Assembly (NCBI GenBank): GCA_003224085.1
Contig: QHYK01000043.1
Location: 116,628 to 180,627, forward strand
DNA: 64,000 nucleotides
Reading direction: 5' to 3'
From: Acidobacteriota bacterium
GTDB taxonomy: Bacteria > Acidobacteriota > Terriglobia > Acidiferrales > UBA7541
A program made the translations under genes and the position numbers. This document shows positions 9,168 through 16,894 of this stretch, piece by piece. Under the pieces are notes generated by a model that made no database searches, was not told the origin of the DNA, and saw only the letters and a program-made list of their open reading frames with translations. Positions within the stretch are counted from its first letter, which is position 1. The number at the start of each line of letters is the position of its first letter.

Positions 9168-9761
9168 ATGCCAGCTTGGATGAAATGGGCCATTGCGTTG
9201 GCCATAGGATTCGGGATTATCGCCACAGGCTTCCGCCTTTCCTGGGGCGGTACGTGGATCCTTAGACCGTTTTTTATTTTGAATTGTCTCGTTCTGATCA
9301 TCGTAGTGCTGCTCCAGAGCGGCAAAGCGGCTGACTTGGCAGGCGCTTTTGGCGGTGCCGGCAGTCAAACGGCCTTCGGCCCGCGGGGCGCCGCGAACGT
9401 CTTGTCGAAAGCCACAACGTGGTGCGCCATCATGTTCATGGTTTGCGCGTTTGCCATGGTCGTGCGCACGGACAAGGCCGTCGAGGAAGGCGGCTCCGTG
9501 CTGCAAAAGGTTTCGAAGCCCGCGCCGAAGCCGGCTCCGACAGCGCCAGTCGCGCCGCAACCAACGCATGATTCGCTGCCGGCCGGGCAGCAGCCCGCTA
9601 GTCAGGCGCCGGCTTCGCAAGGTCCGGCGACTTCTCTGCCTGCAACGTCGCAGCCACAGTCCAGTCAGCCAGCGGCCGCCCAGCAACCATCCGGGAAGCC
9701 AGCGAGCGGACAGCAGCCTCCGGCCTCGCAGCCTTCTCCGGCGCCAACGAAGAAGCCCTAG
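9168..9761 (+). CDS. secG: Preprotein translocase subunit SecG with long low-complexity tail
   Basis: 197 residues, against about 70-120 for most SecG proteins. The core is clear: the VLLQSGKAADLAGAFGG motif at about residues 48-64, then GSQTAFGPRGAANVLSKATTW and a second membrane helix. An additional hydrophobic helix precedes the core (residues 5-25, WMKWAIALAIGFGIIATGF), so three membrane segments are predicted instead of two. The last 85 residues are a Pro/Ala/Gln/Ser-rich tail with repeated Q-P-A-S. SecG helps SecYE/SecA protein export. The neighbouring tRNA-Leu(GAG) repeats the E. coli secG-leuU order. A 6-bp hairpin without a T-run (9798-9812) lies just downstream. Confidence 0.9.
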   Translation: MPAWMKWAIALAIGFGIIATGFRLSWGGTWILRPFFILNCLVLIIVVLLQSGKAADLAGAFGGAGSQTAFGPRGAANVLSKATTWCAIMFMVCAFAMVVRTDKAVEEGGSVLQKVSKPAPKPAPTAPVAPQPTHDSLPAGQQPASQAPASQGPATSLPATSQPQSSQPAAAQQPSGKPASGQQPPASQPSPAPTKKP

Positions 9762-9958
9762 GGCAGAACGAGATCTGTGACCGGAGAAAAGAGATCAGAG
9801 GTCGGCGACCTCCCGTGCTGGAACTGCAAGCCGGGACGCCAAGAAAAAACTGCTTTCTGATATTCGATCTCTGTTCACTGATCGCCAGCGGCCCACTAGC
9901 AAAGCCTACCGGTTGCGAGGTTTTGGTTCCACGGTTAGAATGGCTTGTCACCTACTGT

Positions 9959-10045
9959 GCGGTAGTGGCGGAACTGGCAGACGCACCAGCTTGAGGGGCT
10001 GGCGGTAGCAATACCGTGGAGGTTCGAGTCCTCTCTACCGCACCA
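9959..10045 (+). tRNA. tRNA-Leu (anticodon GAG)
   Basis: Acceptor stem GCGGTAG (9959-9965) pairs with CTACCGC (10035-10041), followed by discriminator A and an encoded CCA (10043-10045). The anticodon stem CCAGC/GCTGG encloses loop TTGAGGG, giving anticodon GAG. A long variable arm and the T loop GGTTCGAGTC are present, as expected for a class II tRNA. It follows secG, the same synteny as E. coli secG-leuU (also GAG). Confidence 0.98.
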
Positions 10046-10074
10046 AATGTTTCCGAAAAACTCTAGCGGCAGGC

Positions 10075-10470
10075 TTATTTCTTTTGTTTCTTTGGCAGGG
10101 GTTCCCAGAGCTCGATGCGGTTGCCATCGGGATCCATGATCCAGCCGAATTTTCCGTAGTCGTATTCCTCGACTTTCGGATCCACCCACACACCTTCCTT
10201 TCGCAAGGCACAGAGCACGGCGTCCAGATCGTCGACTACATAGTTCACCATGAGGGGTGATTGGCTCGGCTGGAAATACGTTGTGGACGCAGGAAAGATG
10301 CACCAGGCAGTGAAATTATCCGCATAAGGGCTGTCGGGTTGATTCCAGCGGAACAGCGTCCCTTGCTCGCCTTGGCCTACAATTCCGAGGTGCTTCGCAT
10401 ACCATTCGCGCAGAGCTTCCGGGTTTTGAGATTTGAAAAAGATTCCGCCGATGCCGCGTATTCGTGCCAT
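10075..10470 (-). CDS. VOC (glyoxalase/bleomycin-resistance) family protein
   Basis: 131 residues with one vicinal-oxygen-chelate domain. It has the N-terminal strand IRGIGGIFFKSQNPEALREWYAKHLGI, and the C-terminal half ends GWIMDPDGNRIELWEP, in which the Glu of IELWEP is the usual metal ligand. Closest in appearance to small glyoxalase-like proteins; the substrate cannot be predicted. Divergently transcribed from the nucleoside hydrolase gene, with 115 bases between starts. Confidence 0.9.
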   Translation of the reverse strand: MARIRGIGGIFFKSQNPEALREWYAKHLGIVGQGEQGTLFRWNQPDSPYADNFTAWCIFPASTTYFQPSQSPLMVNYVVDDLDAVLCALRKEGVWVDPKVEEYDYGKFGWIMDPDGNRIELWEPLPKKQKK

Positions 10471-10585
10471 AGGACGCGCATCATACCCCGCGCTCCGCCC
10501 AGGGGCAAGTCAAGCTCGTGATAGACTCAACTGTTTTCCGTATTGTTTCTTCTGCGGAGCAGGACTCACGAATAGACAAGTGACA

Positions 10586-11581
10586 ATGAACAAAGCGTGC
10601 GCAATGGTCATTTTTTCGCTGACTTTCCTGGGGCTCGCGCTCTCCCGCTGTTGCTTGGCGCAGAGTTCTGCGCCGGCGACAGAAGTTCGAAGCGCGTCCG
10701 CTGAGAAAGTCATCATTGACACCGATATCGGCGACGACATTGATGACGCTTTCGCGGTGGCGCTGGCCCTGCGCAGCCCGGAACTGCAAATCCTCGGCAT
10801 CACCACAACTTTCGGCGATACCGAATCGCGCGCCAAACTCCTCGATCGTTTCTTGGGTGAAGCAGGGCGCTCAGATATTCCCGTGGCGGCCGGCCCAGCA
10901 AAGCCTCCCAAGACGACATTCACCCAACTTCGCTATGCGCAAGGCGGCCAGTTCGCCAAGGCGTCGCATCCAGATGCAATCATGTTCTTGCTGGATGAGA
11001 TTCGGCGCAACCCCGGAGAAATTACGCTTGTCGCCATCGGGCCGCTGGTGAATGTGGGCGCCGCCATGGAGAAAGACGCCGGCACTTTTCGCAAACTCAA
11101 ACGAGTGGTGATGATGGGCGGATCGATTTACCGAGGATACGGCGACCTCGGCCCCGGGACGCCTCGCGGCCCTGAGCCTGAATGGAACATTAAGAATGAC
11201 ATTCCTTCGGCGCAGAAATTGTTTGCCGCGGGTGTGCCACTGTTTGTGATGCCGCTCGATTCAACGCAATTGAAATTGGAAGCAAAGGATCGCAATTCCC
11301 TGTTTCGCCAGGGAACGCCGATCACGGACGCGCTTACTCTGCTTTATCACGAGTGGGGGCAGGAAACGCCTACGCTGTTCGATCCTGTGACCATTGCTTA
11401 CATCGTTGCCCCAAGCCTGTGCCCGGTTCAGCCCATGTACATTTATGTGGACGAAAAGGGATTTACTCGCCCGGATCCTGGGACTTCTAACGCGCGGCGT
11501 TCACCGAACGCACAGGTATGCCTCAATTCAAACCCGGATGACTTCTTCCGCTTTCTGATCCCTCGCCTTGCCAGCAAATAG
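10586..11581 (+). CDS. Secreted inosine-uridine-preferring nucleoside hydrolase
   Basis: 331 residues. A signal peptide (MNKACAMVIFSLTFLGLALSRC, cleavage near LAQS) is followed by the IUNH domain. The calcium-binding motif VIIDTDIGDDIDDAFAVALAL, GITTTFGD, and the VVMMGGSIY strand are conserved, so hydrolysis of the N-glycosidic bond of ribonucleosides is likely. The signal peptide places it in the periplasm, suggesting a scavenging role. The ATG at 10586 is chosen because it begins the signal peptide; the upstream open frame crosses the divergent promoter region. Convergent with the Cap15-like gene. Confidence 0.9.
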   Translation: MNKACAMVIFSLTFLGLALSRCCLAQSSAPATEVRSASAEKVIIDTDIGDDIDDAFAVALALRSPELQILGITTTFGDTESRAKLLDRFLGEAGRSDIPVAAGPAKPPKTTFTQLRYAQGGQFAKASHPDAIMFLLDEIRRNPGEITLVAIGPLVNVGAAMEKDAGTFRKLKRVVMMGGSIYRGYGDLGPGTPRGPEPEWNIKNDIPSAQKLFAAGVPLFVMPLDSTQLKLEAKDRNSLFRQGTPITDALTLLYHEWGQETPTLFDPVTIAYIVAPSLCPVQPMYIYVDEKGFTRPDPGTSNARRSPNAQVCLNSNPDDFFRFLIPRLASK

Positions 11582-11615
11582 CTCGTAATGGCTTCGATTG
11601 AAATTTCGCAATAGC

Positions 11616-11638
11616 AAAAAAACCGAGTTTCCAAACCC
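11616..11638 (-). terminator. Probable intrinsic terminator of the Cap15-like gene
   Basis: On the minus strand GGGTTTGGAAACTC (11638-11625) folds into a short stem with one G-U pair and is followed, after CGG, by seven T residues (11622-11616). It lies 13-35 bases past the stop codon at 11651. Confidence 0.45.
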
Positions 11639-11650
11639 AGAACAATTCCT

Positions 11651-12277
11651 CTAATCCTTTGGAGTTTCCGGTTTTCCTGTTGGCGTAACCTTCCAAAAGC
11701 AAATCTGCCCGTAGGTCCTGCGGTCGCGCCCGGCGTAATATTCGCCGATCAAATGGCGAGTATCGTCTTTGCACAGCCTGAGCATGCCGGTGCCAAAATG
11801 CATGTGCATGGACTTTCTCGCATTGGCGAGCGGCTGGCATTGATATTGATAAACGAGCGCAGCACCGCTCAAGTCGGAAACCTGAATCACCGCCACACAA
11901 CTCTTTGAAATGGAGCTGGGAGTTGTTAGATAGATGGAAATCTGGGTCCAGCTCTGGAAGATTTGCAGCATTACGTCATGCTGTTTGTCAAAATTGTCAA
12001 AGGAAGTGACCAGGAAGCCGGTCCAGCGACCAGCCAAGTTGGGGATTCTTGAGAGCCCCAATTTGCGGACGAGGCCGCTGCGCCAGAGGTATTTGTCAAA
12101 AAGGGTGTAAAGCGCACCGTATAGGCCGAGGCTGGAAGGAGCGTCCATCCACCAGGGAAGGGACACGTCGACGGCAATCAGAAACTGGGACGAGCACCAG
12201 GCAAGCACTATGGCAAGTGCCGCCAGGATGAGAGGCACGAACCTCCTCTCGTCGGAGTCGGTGCTGTAGCTGTGCAT
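11651..12277 (-). CDS. Orphan Cap15-like membrane receptor (two TM helices plus beta-barrel, S-2TMbeta type)
   Basis: 208 residues. Two membrane helices occupy roughly residues 13-36 and 40-65, the second with the family-typical APSSLGLYGALYTLFDKYLW. Then comes the beta-rich domain: IPNLAGRWTGFLVTS, QIFQSWTQISIYLTTPSSIS, ALVYQYQCQP, HFGTGMLRL and LIGEYYAGRDRRTYGQI. This matches the Cap15 family, membrane receptors of CBASS immunity that bind a cyclic dinucleotide in the barrel and disrupt the inner membrane. No CD-NTase, Cap2/Cap3 or other CBASS gene is in this window, so it is an orphan here. It could be a solo receptor for a distant synthase or have another role. The assignment comes from pattern recognition. 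Confidence 0.75.
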   Translation of the reverse strand: MHSYSTDSDERRFVPLILAALAIVLAWCSSQFLIAVDVSLPWWMDAPSSLGLYGALYTLFDKYLWRSGLVRKLGLSRIPNLAGRWTGFLVTSFDNFDKQHDVMLQIFQSWTQISIYLTTPSSISKSCVAVIQVSDLSGAALVYQYQCQPLANARKSMHMHFGTGMLRLCKDDTRHLIGEYYAGRDRRTYGQICFWKVTPTGKPETPKD

Positions 12278-12627
12278 GGTCCTTACCCGCTCGGCATGTG
12301 CGGCCTCCCGAATTGGTCTTTCAGTGAATGGTTGAAGCCCAACGGGCTGGGAGTGGCCGGGAGAGTCGGGGATCCTGCTTGGTGATTGGTTTCCTGAAGA
12401 GGTTACCCACCCCGTATACTATTACGTTACCTCCCCTAGCAAAAAAGAGACCACTTCACTGGAAAGATTAGATGAGAGATATGGCCAAATGGTGGCCTCG
12501 CCCTCTGGAAGGATCTCGGGTTTGCGGGCCCTAGTTACTCCTCATATATTACCGGCGCGGGCGGCAATGCTTGAGTCTCTTGCCCCAGGAGCACCGTGAT
12601 ACAGGCGCTGGCTTGCCGAAAACAGGA
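12278..12627. other. 350-base intergenic region
   Basis: No gene seen. It contains a short inverted repeat AGCCC/GGGCT (12336-12340 and 12344-12348) and an AT-rich patch with GTATAC near 12413 that could hold the promoter of the Cap15-like gene. No strong sigma-70 match stands out. Confidence 0.4.
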
Positions 12628-12978
12628 TTAGCGTTGCGTCACGGGCAAGGCGGCGCCGCACGAACTGCAAAAGCGTGCGCCAGCGGCGCAGGTTTTTCCG
12701 CAGGCTGTGCAGAAAAAACTGCCTGCAGCTGCGGGCTGCGGAGCTGACGTAGCCACATAGCTTGCTGGAGCTTGCGGTTTGGCGGTGAGCGCCCAAATCA
12801 GCGCAATTATCCAGCCGATGAAGGTCCACCCTGCCAAGAGATTTAACAGCAGTATGGACGTGAAGTCTGGCTTGTTCCGCGCCAGATACGCGGGCAGAAA
12901 GTACAGGAACAAGGACAGCAGGAAAAAAAATGGGTGGAAATGGAAAAAGGGGAAAAACCGAAAAGAGAAGAACAGCAT
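12628..12978 (-). CDS. Superinfection-immunity-like membrane protein with C-terminal zinc ribbon
   Basis: 116 residues. The middle (YFLPAYLARNKPDFTSILLLNLLAGWTFIGWIIALIWAL) is the two-helix domain of the Imm_superinfect family, named after phage T4 Imm. In bacterial chromosomes the domain is widespread and its function is uncertain. The N-terminal 25 residues are unusually rich in Phe. The C-terminus carries a double CxxC zinc ribbon (CTACGK-x-CAAGARFCSSCG). It is next to the Cap15-like gene on the same strand, but with 350 bases between them they need not be co-transcribed. Confidence 0.8.
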   Translation of the reverse strand: MLFFSFRFFPFFHFHPFFFLLSLFLYFLPAYLARNKPDFTSILLLNLLAGWTFIGWIIALIWALTAKPQAPASYVATSAPQPAAAGSFFCTACGKTCAAGARFCSSCGAALPVTQR

Positions 12979-13195
12979 AGAAGCACGCTCCTGATATGAC
13001 CTTGTTTTATCACGGATTCGGTTGGTTGGGTGTGCGAGCGACTCCCCTGGGGCGCCGTGGGGAGGAGGGCAAGCCCGCTCGTTGTGGAGTTATGTTATGA
13101 GCGCTCCCCTTGTCTTTTGTCGCCCGATGTATTCTATTTGTCTGCCCTAAAGCTGTGGTTAGGCTTTGCAAGGCAGAAGTTTGTTTGAAACAGGC

Positions 13196-14881
13196 ATGGT
13201 CACTTACGACAGCGGCGCGAATCACGAGGAAACTCCAGGGAACGGCTTTTTTTTGCGCCGCCTCTTTAGCACGAACCACAAGGCCGTCGGTCTGCAATAC
13301 CTTTGGCTCGCGCTCTTCAGCGTTTTTCTGGGGATGGCGATGTCTCTCATCATGCGCATCCATCTGGCTTGGCCCGGCGCGCACATCCCATTTCTGTTGG
13401 TACTCGGGGGTATGCCGGGGCGTTTCGCCACGTTGCCGTTGTTTCATGGCTCATTGATGGTTCTTTTTGTCCTTACTGCCGCGCCGCAGGCGGGATTCGG
13501 AAATTATTTTCTGCCATTGCAAATCGGCGCGCAGGAAATGGCATTTCCGAAACTCAATGTTTTTTCGTTCTGGGCGACGGCCGTGTCGCTCCTCGGGGTG
13601 ACGGCCGCATTTCTGATTCAGCTGCAAACGGGAATCATGCTCTGGGTCGCGAGCGTATCGGTTTTTTGCGCGGCGGCTCTTTGCAGCGCACTCAATTTCG
13701 CGGTGACCACAATTGACCTGCGCGCGAAGGGGATGACGCTTCCGCGCCTGCCGCTAACGGTGTGGGCGTGGTTTATCAATGCAATTCTCGGCATGCTCAT
13801 TTTCAGCATTCTGCTAGCTGCCTGCCTTTGCCTGCTGTCCGACGGATTGTTCGGAACACACTTTTTCTCCGCCGCGGATTTTCTTGGGTCGCAAACGGCC
13901 AGCGTCGCTGCTGACGTTTTGCCGGCGGTCTGGCAGCGGCTGTTCTGGTTCTTCGCACAGGCCGAAGTCTACATAGCGATGCTCCCATGCCTTGGCATCG
14001 TTTCGCATCTGATCGCGACTTTTTCCCGAAAGCCGGTGTGGAAGGAGCGAGCTGTCGTTCTCGCTCTTTGTGGCGTTGGCCTGGTTGGGTTTTGCGTTTG
14101 GGGCGAGCACATGTTTTCGAGCGGCCTGAATCCCTTTTCTCCGCTGGTGTTTTCCGTTCTGGCCTCTTCGCTTGGCCTGCCCGCAACGGTTCTTGTGATC
14201 AGTTGGTTTGGCACGCTTTGGAACGCGCGCATCCGGCTCAACACCTCCTTGCTGTTCGCGCTCGGGTTTGTTTCGCTCTTTCTTTCCGGCGGGCTCTCGG
14301 GACTCTTCCTTGCGCGGCACGATTTCACTTCCACGGCGCTCACTCAAGATTTCGTGGCCGGGCATTTTCATCTGGTCATGGGTGTGGCTGCGACGTTCGC
14401 CATACTTGCAGCTCTGTTTTTCTGGTTTCCCAAGCTCTTTGGGCGCCAAATGAACGAACCCTTGGGCAATCTGCATTTCTGGCTGACGTTCGCGGGCGTC
14501 TACTGTGTGTTTATGCCGATGCATTGGCTTGGTCTGGTTTCGCACGCCGCCAAGAATCCGGGAGCACACCTTGCTTCTGTTGCCGAGTGGATTGGGGCTG
14601 CGCGTTCGTTCATCACCGCCGGCATCCTGATAACCGTGTTTGCCCAGGGGATTTTCTTGTTTAATTTTCTCTGGAGCTTGTTTCGTGGCGAGCGAGTCGA
14701 GGACTGCAACCCTTGGCGGGCAACCACACTCGAATGGAGTGTGGCTTCGCCGCCAGCAGACGATTTTGACGCGCGGGAGCCAATTGTTTATCGAGGCGCT
14801 TATGAATTCAACGTGCCCGGCGTAGCTGAAGATTTTATTCCGCAGCACATTGCCCCGGATCGCGTTGCCAAGGCAAATTAG
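13196..14881 (+). CDS. Cytochrome c oxidase subunit I-like protein with degenerate CuB site
   Basis: 561 residues, about 12 membrane helices, clearly of the haem-copper oxidase subunit I fold. The low-spin haem ligand His84 (FHGSLMVLF) and the paired haem ligands His390 and His392 (AGHFHLVMG) are kept. The CuB centre is not. The helix VI motif HPEVY reads QAEVY (Gln255; Tyr259 kept), and the HH pair reads EH (Glu304, His305; bases 14105-14110). The K-channel lysine position is Leu333 and the D-channel Asp is Glu (GAQEMAFPKLN). Canonical O2 reduction is therefore doubtful. Some nitric-oxide-reductase-like branches also have altered CuB ligands. No subunit II gene is present. The start at ATG 13196 is uncertain; an upstream in-frame start at 13166 exists. 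Confidence 0.85.
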   Translation: MVTYDSGANHEETPGNGFFLRRLFSTNHKAVGLQYLWLALFSVFLGMAMSLIMRIHLAWPGAHIPFLLVLGGMPGRFATLPLFHGSLMVLFVLTAAPQAGFGNYFLPLQIGAQEMAFPKLNVFSFWATAVSLLGVTAAFLIQLQTGIMLWVASVSVFCAAALCSALNFAVTTIDLRAKGMTLPRLPLTVWAWFINAILGMLIFSILLAACLCLLSDGLFGTHFFSAADFLGSQTASVAADVLPAVWQRLFWFFAQAEVYIAMLPCLGIVSHLIATFSRKPVWKERAVVLALCGVGLVGFCVWGEHMFSSGLNPFSPLVFSVLASSLGLPATVLVISWFGTLWNARIRLNTSLLFALGFVSLFLSGGLSGLFLARHDFTSTALTQDFVAGHFHLVMGVAATFAILAALFFWFPKLFGRQMNEPLGNLHFWLTFAGVYCVFMPMHWLGLVSHAAKNPGAHLASVAEWIGAARSFITAGILITVFAQGIFLFNFLWSLFRGERVEDCNPWRATTLEWSVASPPADDFDAREPIVYRGAYEFNVPGVAEDFIPQHIAPDRVAKAN

Positions 14882-14912
14882 AGAAGAGAGAAGAGAGAAG
14901 AGAGAAGAAGGG
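14881..14912. repeat. GAGAAGA purine tandem repeat
   Basis: A tract of about 32 bases made of GAGAAGA-type units directly after the subunit I-like stop codon and before the subunit III start. Slippage-prone. It leaves both reading frames intact. Confidence 0.6.
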
Positions 14913-14933
14913 AAGCGAGCAAGAGGGATCCAT

Positions 14934-15611
14934 ATGCCAGGCACCATTGCACCTCCAGAAATCGAGCTCACCATCGAGGACTCGCGCGGCGGTGGCGGCG
15001 GAGGCAGGCCGCCGGACGGCGGCAATGACGACAATGATGGCGATCGCGGCAAGAATCGGCGGGACGGGCCTCCTTCTCCTCGGCGATTTTCCACGGGAAT
15101 CGCCATCGGCATGGTTTCCATCTTGATGTTCTTCATGGCCCTGGCGAGCGCCTTCCTTGTCCTTCACCACGGGAGCAAGGTGTGGGTCGCGGTGCGGCTG
15201 CCGCGGATTCTCTGGGCGAATACCGGGATCCTTTTGGGTAGCAGCTTCACTCTCGAGCGGGCGCGCTTGCGGCTTTCGCGTGCCGATGTTGCGGGGTTTC
15301 GTAAACTGTGGCTGCTGACCACGGCGATGGGTTTGCTCTTTGTTGCCGGGCAACTCATTGCCTGGTTTCAGCTTGTGCGGCAAGGCGTGTTCATTGCGAG
15401 CAACCAGGCCAGCAGTTTTTTCTACATTTTCACCGGAGCGCATGGAGTGCACTTGGTGGGCGGCGTGGCAGCGCTGCTGTTCGTTTTGTTGCGGGATTTT
15501 GAGAAATCGCAAATCTCCATTTTGCTTGCGGCGGAGATTACTTCGTACTACTGGCACTTCATGGATGCCTTGTGGATTTTTCTGTTTGCGCTTCTGTATT
15601 TGAGCAAGTAG
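14934..15611 (+). CDS. Cytochrome c oxidase subunit III-like protein
   Basis: 225 residues. The N-terminal 55 residues are a cytoplasmic low-complexity segment rich in Gly, Asp and Arg. Five membrane helices follow, with subunit III features: TGIAIGMVSILMFFMALASAF, RLPRILWANTGILLGSSFTLERAR, FTGAHGVHLVGGVAALL (His of the TM interface), and a final YYWHFMDALWIFLFALLYL, the typical subunit III ending. It lies 52 bases after the subunit I-like gene, so the two form a pair. The ATG at 14934 has GAGGGA upstream; an earlier in-frame start overlapping the previous gene is less likely. Confidence 0.9.
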   Translation: MPGTIAPPEIELTIEDSRGGGGGGRPPDGGNDDNDGDRGKNRRDGPPSPRRFSTGIAIGMVSILMFFMALASAFLVLHHGSKVWVAVRLPRILWANTGILLGSSFTLERARLRLSRADVAGFRKLWLLTTAMGLLFVAGQLIAWFQLVRQGVFIASNQASSFFYIFTGAHGVHLVGGVAALLFVLLRDFEKSQISILLAAEITSYYWHFMDALWIFLFALLYLSK

Positions 15612-15629
15612 ATTCGAACGGGCGCGGAG

Positions 15630-16787
15630 CTAGCACTTCACAAATTCGGCGATGGCTTCCACCACGCGAGAAATCTGATCCTTTCGCAATTCGGGATACA
15701 TGGGAAGAGAGAGAACTTCTTTCGCGGCGCGCTCCGCGTGCGGGAAGTGGCCAGATTTGTAGCCTAGCTGCGCGTACAACGGTTGCAGGTGCAGAGGATG
15801 AGGGTAGTAAACGGTGCTGGCGATTTTCCGCGCGGCCAGGTGCTGCTGGAGAGCGTCGCGCCGCTCGCTTCGAATGGTGTACTGGTGGTAGACGTGTTCG
15901 CAGCCTTCGGGTTCGTGCGGGGGCATGATTCCGGGGACTTGTTGCAGCAGGCGCGTGTATTCGGCGGCGTTCGAACGCCGCGCGCCTTGCCAATCTGCAA
16001 GATAGCGAAGCTTGACGCGCAGAATAGCCGCTTGAATCTCGTCGAGGCGGCTGTTCCACCCGGGCTCACTGCTCAGGTACTTGGCGGTCTGGCCGTGATT
16101 GCGAAGAGGGCGAAGGCGCGCAGCGATTTCCGCAGAGTTCGTGACAATCATTCCCGAGTCACCGTACGCGCCAAGGTTTTTCGTAGGGTAAAAGCTAAGG
16201 CAGGCGGCGTTGCCGAGAGAGCCGACACGGCGCCCCCCATAAACTGCCCCAATGGCTTGCGCGCAGTCCTCGATGAGCGGCAGTTTGCGTGACTTCGCGA
16301 AAGCCACAATCGGATCCATGTCCGCGGCCAGGCCATAAAGATGCACGGCGATGATAGCGCGCGTTCTTGGCGTGACGCGGCGCTCCAATTCGGAAGGATC
16401 GAGGTTGTAAGTCTCCGGGCGAATATCGGCGAAGACTGGCTTTGCCCCCAGGGCGCTGACCGCGCTGCCGGTAGCCACAAAGGTGGACGTCGGCAGAAGG
16501 ACTTCATCGCCAGGCTCGACGCCGCAGGCGCGCAAAGCCAGAATCAGTGCGTCAGTGCCGGAAGCGACTCCCACTCCGTGAGCAACGCCGCATAGCGCGG
16601 CGATTTCTTCTTCGAGAGCGGTACCTTCACGCCCGAGCACAAATTGTTGTGAGGAAAGCACGCGTTCAAGAGCCGTTCGAATCTCCTCGCCAATCGCAGC
16701 GTATTGGCACGAAAGGTCGAATTGCGGAATGAATTCCGGCGCAGGATTGGGTTGTGGAGGAGTGCTCATTTTCCTTAGGGGGCTCAT
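15630..16787 (-). CDS. DegT/DnrJ/EryC1/StrS family PLP aminotransferase
   Basis: 385 residues, normal for the sugar-aminotransferase family. Conserved: SGTDALILALRACGVEPGDEV (cofactor phosphate loop), PTSTFVATGSAV, HLYGLAADMDPI, IEDCAQAIGA, and SFYPTKNLGAYGDSGM with the PLP-binding lysine. Family members transaminate keto-sugars for lipopolysaccharide, exopolysaccharide or secondary metabolites; the substrate is not evident here because no other sugar genes are adjacent. The start at 16787 has AAGGA eight bases upstream; the alternative ATG at 16769 has a less well-spaced site. Divergent from the class I aminotransferase gene. Confidence 0.95.
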   Translation of the reverse strand: MSPLRKMSTPPQPNPAPEFIPQFDLSCQYAAIGEEIRTALERVLSSQQFVLGREGTALEEEIAALCGVAHGVGVASGTDALILALRACGVEPGDEVLLPTSTFVATGSAVSALGAKPVFADIRPETYNLDPSELERRVTPRTRAIIAVHLYGLAADMDPIVAFAKSRKLPLIEDCAQAIGAVYGGRRVGSLGNAACLSFYPTKNLGAYGDSGMIVTNSAEIAARLRPLRNHGQTAKYLSSEPGWNSRLDEIQAAILRVKLRYLADWQGARRSNAAEYTRLLQQVPGIMPPHEPEGCEHVYHQYTIRSERRDALQQHLAARKIASTVYYPHPLHLQPLYAQLGYKSGHFPHAERAAKEVLSLPMYPELRKDQISRVVEAIAEFVKC

Positions 16788-16845
16788 TCAAAACGTCCTT
16801 CAGTATACGCGAAGCGAAGCTCTGCGGCTTTTGTAGCGAGATAGA

Positions 16846-16872
16846 TATAATGCCTGCCTGTCGCGGGCAGGC
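16846..16872 (+). promoter_or_regulatory. TATAAT box followed by a hairpin in the divergent promoter region
   Basis: A perfect TATAAT (16846-16851) is followed directly by GCCTGCC (16852-16858), a 7-base loop, and GGCAGGC (16866-16872). The hairpin would sit at or just after the transcription start of the downstream aminotransferase gene. A good -35 at 17-base spacing is not visible, so the promoter call is tentative. Confidence 0.35.
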
Positions 16873-16894
16873 CTGCAGCACGATTCGAGAAACT

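Noticed and set aside
9798..9812. GAGGTC-GGC-GACCTC hairpin as terminator of secG
   Set aside because: Stem is only 6 bp and no T-run follows; tRNA-Leu lies downstream and may be co-transcribed.
11651..12978. A complete CBASS operon
   Set aside because: No CD-NTase, Cap2, Cap3 or NucC/phospholipase gene in the neighbourhood; only the receptor-like gene is present.
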